NCBI GenBank assembly: GCA_013042165.1
Contig: JABDQT010000270.1
Location: 1-6,422, forward strand
Reading direction: 5' to 3'
Origin: Kiritimatiellales bacterium
Lineage (GTDB): Bacteria; Verrucomicrobiota; Kiritimatiellia; Kiritimatiellales; Pontiellaceae
DNA length: 6,422 bases
The notes beneath the pieces were generated by a model. The model was not told the DNA's origin, did no database searches, and saw only the letters and a program-made list of their open reading frames with translations. The first letter of the stretch is position 1, and the number at the start of each line of letters is the position of its first letter. A program made the position numbers and the translations under genes. Positions 4,637-6,422 of this stretch are shown here, one piece after another.

Positions 4637-6376
4637 ATGAAGGATAAGAAGGAATTCTACAATCTGTTGTCCGAGCTCGACGGACACCCATTCGCCGAAT
4701 ACCGGCAGATTATCGGCGATTTCGATTTCTCGCGCTACGTAATCAAATGCACGAACATTGACTTTGAGTCCGAAGAGGGTGTCAGCACGATCCTCAGCAT
4801 CCGTGTGCCGCAGACCATCGCGGAAATTCCCGAATATCTCTTCGACAGTCCGGTCCGCCGCACGGCCATGGAGGATCTGCTGCTCCGCCGCCTGGCGACA
4901 AACATCAACCGTATTGCCCACTACGACCACGCCGGCATTGCCCGTCGCCACATCTATTCGGCCATGCCGAATCAGAAGATTCTGCCCCGCAGCGCGCTGC
5001 TGATTACGAAAGAGTATATCGAAGTGCGGGTGCAGGTGGTGCTCCCGATCCAGCAAATGCTCGTCGACGGGGAACCGCTTGTTTCGATCGATGGCGAGCT
5101 GGCGCAACAGCTCTTCTTTGAAGACCTTCCCGAAATCGTCAGCAACAGCCTGCTGTATTGCAACCTCGACGGTACCGATGCCGATGATCATGTGAACACC
5201 ATGGAGGATGCGGACCGTCTGCGCCAGTATCTGGGTGCAAGCGGCATGGTAAGTTTCGTGGCGGAAGGCTCGCTGGTATCGCGGATCACCGGCGAAGACC
5301 AGCCCGACTACGAGCGTATGATCCCGGTTGAAGTGGATGAAGGCCTCGTCGAAGAGATCGAAGTTCCGCATGCGGGAAGCGTGCGCGGTGTCGGTATTCC
5401 GAGCGGGCTCACGCTGATCCTCGGCGAGTCCAACAACGGCCGCGTCGACCTGATGAATGCGATCTCCCAGGGCATCTACAACCACATTCCCGGCGATGGC
5501 CGTGAGTTTTCCGTAACGGTCGCTGATGCCGTCAGCGTCTGCTCCGAGCCGGGCCGGTCGATCCAGCACGTCGATATATCCGCGTTTGTCAGCGAGCTTT
5601 CGGATGGCGGCAAGCCTTCGTCCTACTCGACCAAATCCGCGGGCAGCTTTACATCGCAGGCGGCGTCCACCGTCGAGGCGCTCGAAGCCGGTGCCCGCGT
5701 GTTGCTGTTCGACGAGCACACCTCATCGTCCACATTCCTTTCGGCCGACGCCCGTGTCAGCCCGCTGATGGGCACCTCCACGCGCAACACGCTGGCCGCA
5801 CGCGCGCGCCAGATGGTGGATGAGCTCGGCATCTCGCTGGTCGTTGCCGGCAGCAGTCTGGTGGCGGAATTTATCCCGGTGGCAGACAAGATCCTCAAGG
5901 TGGAAAATTTTCAGGTGACGGATATCACGGAGGAAGCGAAGCAGCTCGACGTGGTTTCTTCCAAGGTTGCCGACCGTTCGGCCAGCCTCTCTTCGCTGCT
6001 CAGCCGGTCGCGCTGGATCATGCCGAGCTCGATCGATCCGAGCATCGGTCGCGAAGACCTCGTTATTGATGCCGACGGCGTGGACTATCTCCAGTTTGGA
6101 CGGTCTATTGTTGAGCTGGATGCCATCCGTCAGATTGCCGACGCCGATCAGGCGCGGGCCATCGGCTATGTACTCTACTACGCCAAGCTGCGCTACATGG
6201 ACGAAGGTTATCCGCTGCGTGAAATTCTCGACCTGGTCGACCGCGATCTCTCCAACGAGGGGCTGAACGCGCTCGTACGCGACCCGCGGGGTGATCTGGC
6301 ACGGCCGCGCCGCTATGAGGTTGCCGCTACGCTGAACCGTCTGCCGGCCTTCCGTGTATCGCACGTCACGGACTAG
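4637..6376 (+). CDS. ABC-class ATPase (PF09818/COG3044 type) with degenerate Walker A
   Basis: This 579-residue soluble protein matches the predicted ABC-class P-loop ATPase family, whose function is unknown. Recognisable stretches in order are: an N-terminal domain including VRRTAMEDLLLRR (about 74-86); FFEDLPEIV and YCNLDG; GIPSGLTLILG leading into the P-loop (263-271); YNHIPGDGREF (281-291); HVDISAFV; AGSFTSQA (335-342), an ABC-signature-like region; EALEAGARVLLFDEHTS (Walker B, Asp359-Glu360); and RPRRYEVAATLNRL (556-569). The P-loop reads GESNNGRVD, so the Walker A Lys is Arg269 and the following Ser/Thr are Val270 and Asp271. The residue after Walker B Asp-Glu is His361, where I recall Asp in typical members. 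The frame is intact and full length, so this is not simple decay. An AAGGGA site precedes the ATG by 9 nt. dtd follows 3 nt after the stop, which suggests co-translation. Confidence 0.88.
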   Translation: MKDKKEFYNLLSELDGHPFAEYRQIIGDFDFSRYVIKCTNIDFESEEGVSTILSIRVPQTIAEIPEYLFDSPVRRTAMEDLLLRRLATNINRIAHYDHAGIARRHIYSAMPNQKILPRSALLITKEYIEVRVQVVLPIQQMLVDGEPLVSIDGELAQQLFFEDLPEIVSNSLLYCNLDGTDADDHVNTMEDADRLRQYLGASGMVSFVAEGSLVSRITGEDQPDYERMIPVEVDEGLVEEIEVPHAGSVRGVGIPSGLTLILGESNNGRVDLMNAISQGIYNHIPGDGREFSVTVADAVSVCSEPGRSIQHVDISAFVSELSDGGKPSSYSTKSAGSFTSQAASTVEALEAGARVLLFDEHTSSSTFLSADARVSPLMGTSTRNTLAARARQMVDELGISLVVAGSSLVAEFIPVADKILKVENFQVTDITEEAKQLDVVSSKVADRSASLSSLLSRSRWIMPSSIDPSIGREDLVIDADGVDYLQFGRSIVELDAIRQIADADQARAIGYVLYYAKLRYMDEGYPLREILDLVDRDLSNEGLNALVRDPRGDLARPRRYEVAATLNRLPAFRVSHVTD

Positions 6377-6379
6377 ACC

Positions 6380-6422
6380 ATGCGGCTGGTTATCCAGCGC
6401 GTCAAGCAGGCATCGGTTGCCG
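6380..6422 (+). CDS. dtd: D-aminoacyl-tRNA deacylase, N-terminus only (cut by window edge)
   Basis: Fourteen codons are visible, reading MRLVIQRVKQASVA. This fits the characteristic start of DTD (M-[RK]-x-V-x-Q-R-V-x-x-A-S-V). The enzyme hydrolyses D-aminoacyl-tRNAs (and glycyl-tRNA-Ala mischarges) and so protects translation. The ATG is 3 nt after the ATPase stop, with no clear ribosome binding site of its own, so translational coupling is likely. The rest lies beyond the right edge, so the call rests on a short match. Confidence 0.8.
   Translation, partial: MRLVIQRVKQASVA

Noticed and set aside
4253..5719. A 488-codon open frame on the minus strand opposite fmdB and the ATPase
   Set aside because: It spans two confident genes in antisense and resembles no family; it is the expected shadow of GC-rich coding DNA. 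The equal length to the other antisense frame is coincidence.

Overview
The window is chromosomal bacterial DNA. It is fairly GC-rich in the genes, with AT-richer gaps and several short intergenic palindromes. The gene set is mostly housekeeping: initiator tRNA, pentose-phosphate epimerase, FmdB zinc ribbon, ABC-class ATPase and D-aminoacyl-tRNA deacylase. It also has a small catabolic or transport pair, an iron-type alcohol dehydrogenase with a sodium:solute symporter. No gene fixes the taxon. The palindromic spacers and the symporter/dehydrogenase pair remind me of the PVC group (Verrucomicrobiota, Kiritimatiellota, Lentisphaerota), but that is a weak impression.

Layout: (1) Bases 1-32 hold the terminator of a gene lying to the left. 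(2) Bases 33-300 are a gene-free gap between two convergent terminators, with six copies of GGTTGGT (either strand), a perfect 16-bp palindrome and a possible two-tetrad G-quadruplex. (3) Bases 301-470, minus strand: promoter, initiator tRNA-Met(CAT) and intrinsic terminator. (4) Bases 520-1417, plus strand: rpe with its promoter, bracketed by two unrelated hairpin or repeat elements. (5) Bases 4168-1449, minus strand: a two-gene operon with the dehydrogenase first and the symporter 2 nt behind it; the symporter carries an in-frame palindromic insertion. (6) From 4232 to the right edge, plus strand: a strong sigma70-like promoter, fmdB, a PF09818-type ABC-class ATPase, and the first codons of dtd 3 nt after the ATPase stop.

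The genes form three independent units. The initiator tRNA and the fmdB/ATPase/dtd run are linked to translation or quality control. Rpe serves the pentose-phosphate pathway. The dehydrogenase/symporter pair probably imports a small organic substrate and oxidises or reduces it or a product, but the substrate cannot be read from sequence.

The points most worth a second look are: the ATPase, which is intact but has lost the Walker A lysine and Ser/Thr; the roughly 68-bp palindrome translated within the symporter; the GGTTGG cluster between convergent terminators; the initiator tRNA with a variant anticodon stem; and the Fe-ADH lacking one canonical iron-binding histidine. I found no CRISPR array, transposase, phage gene or recognisable defence system.
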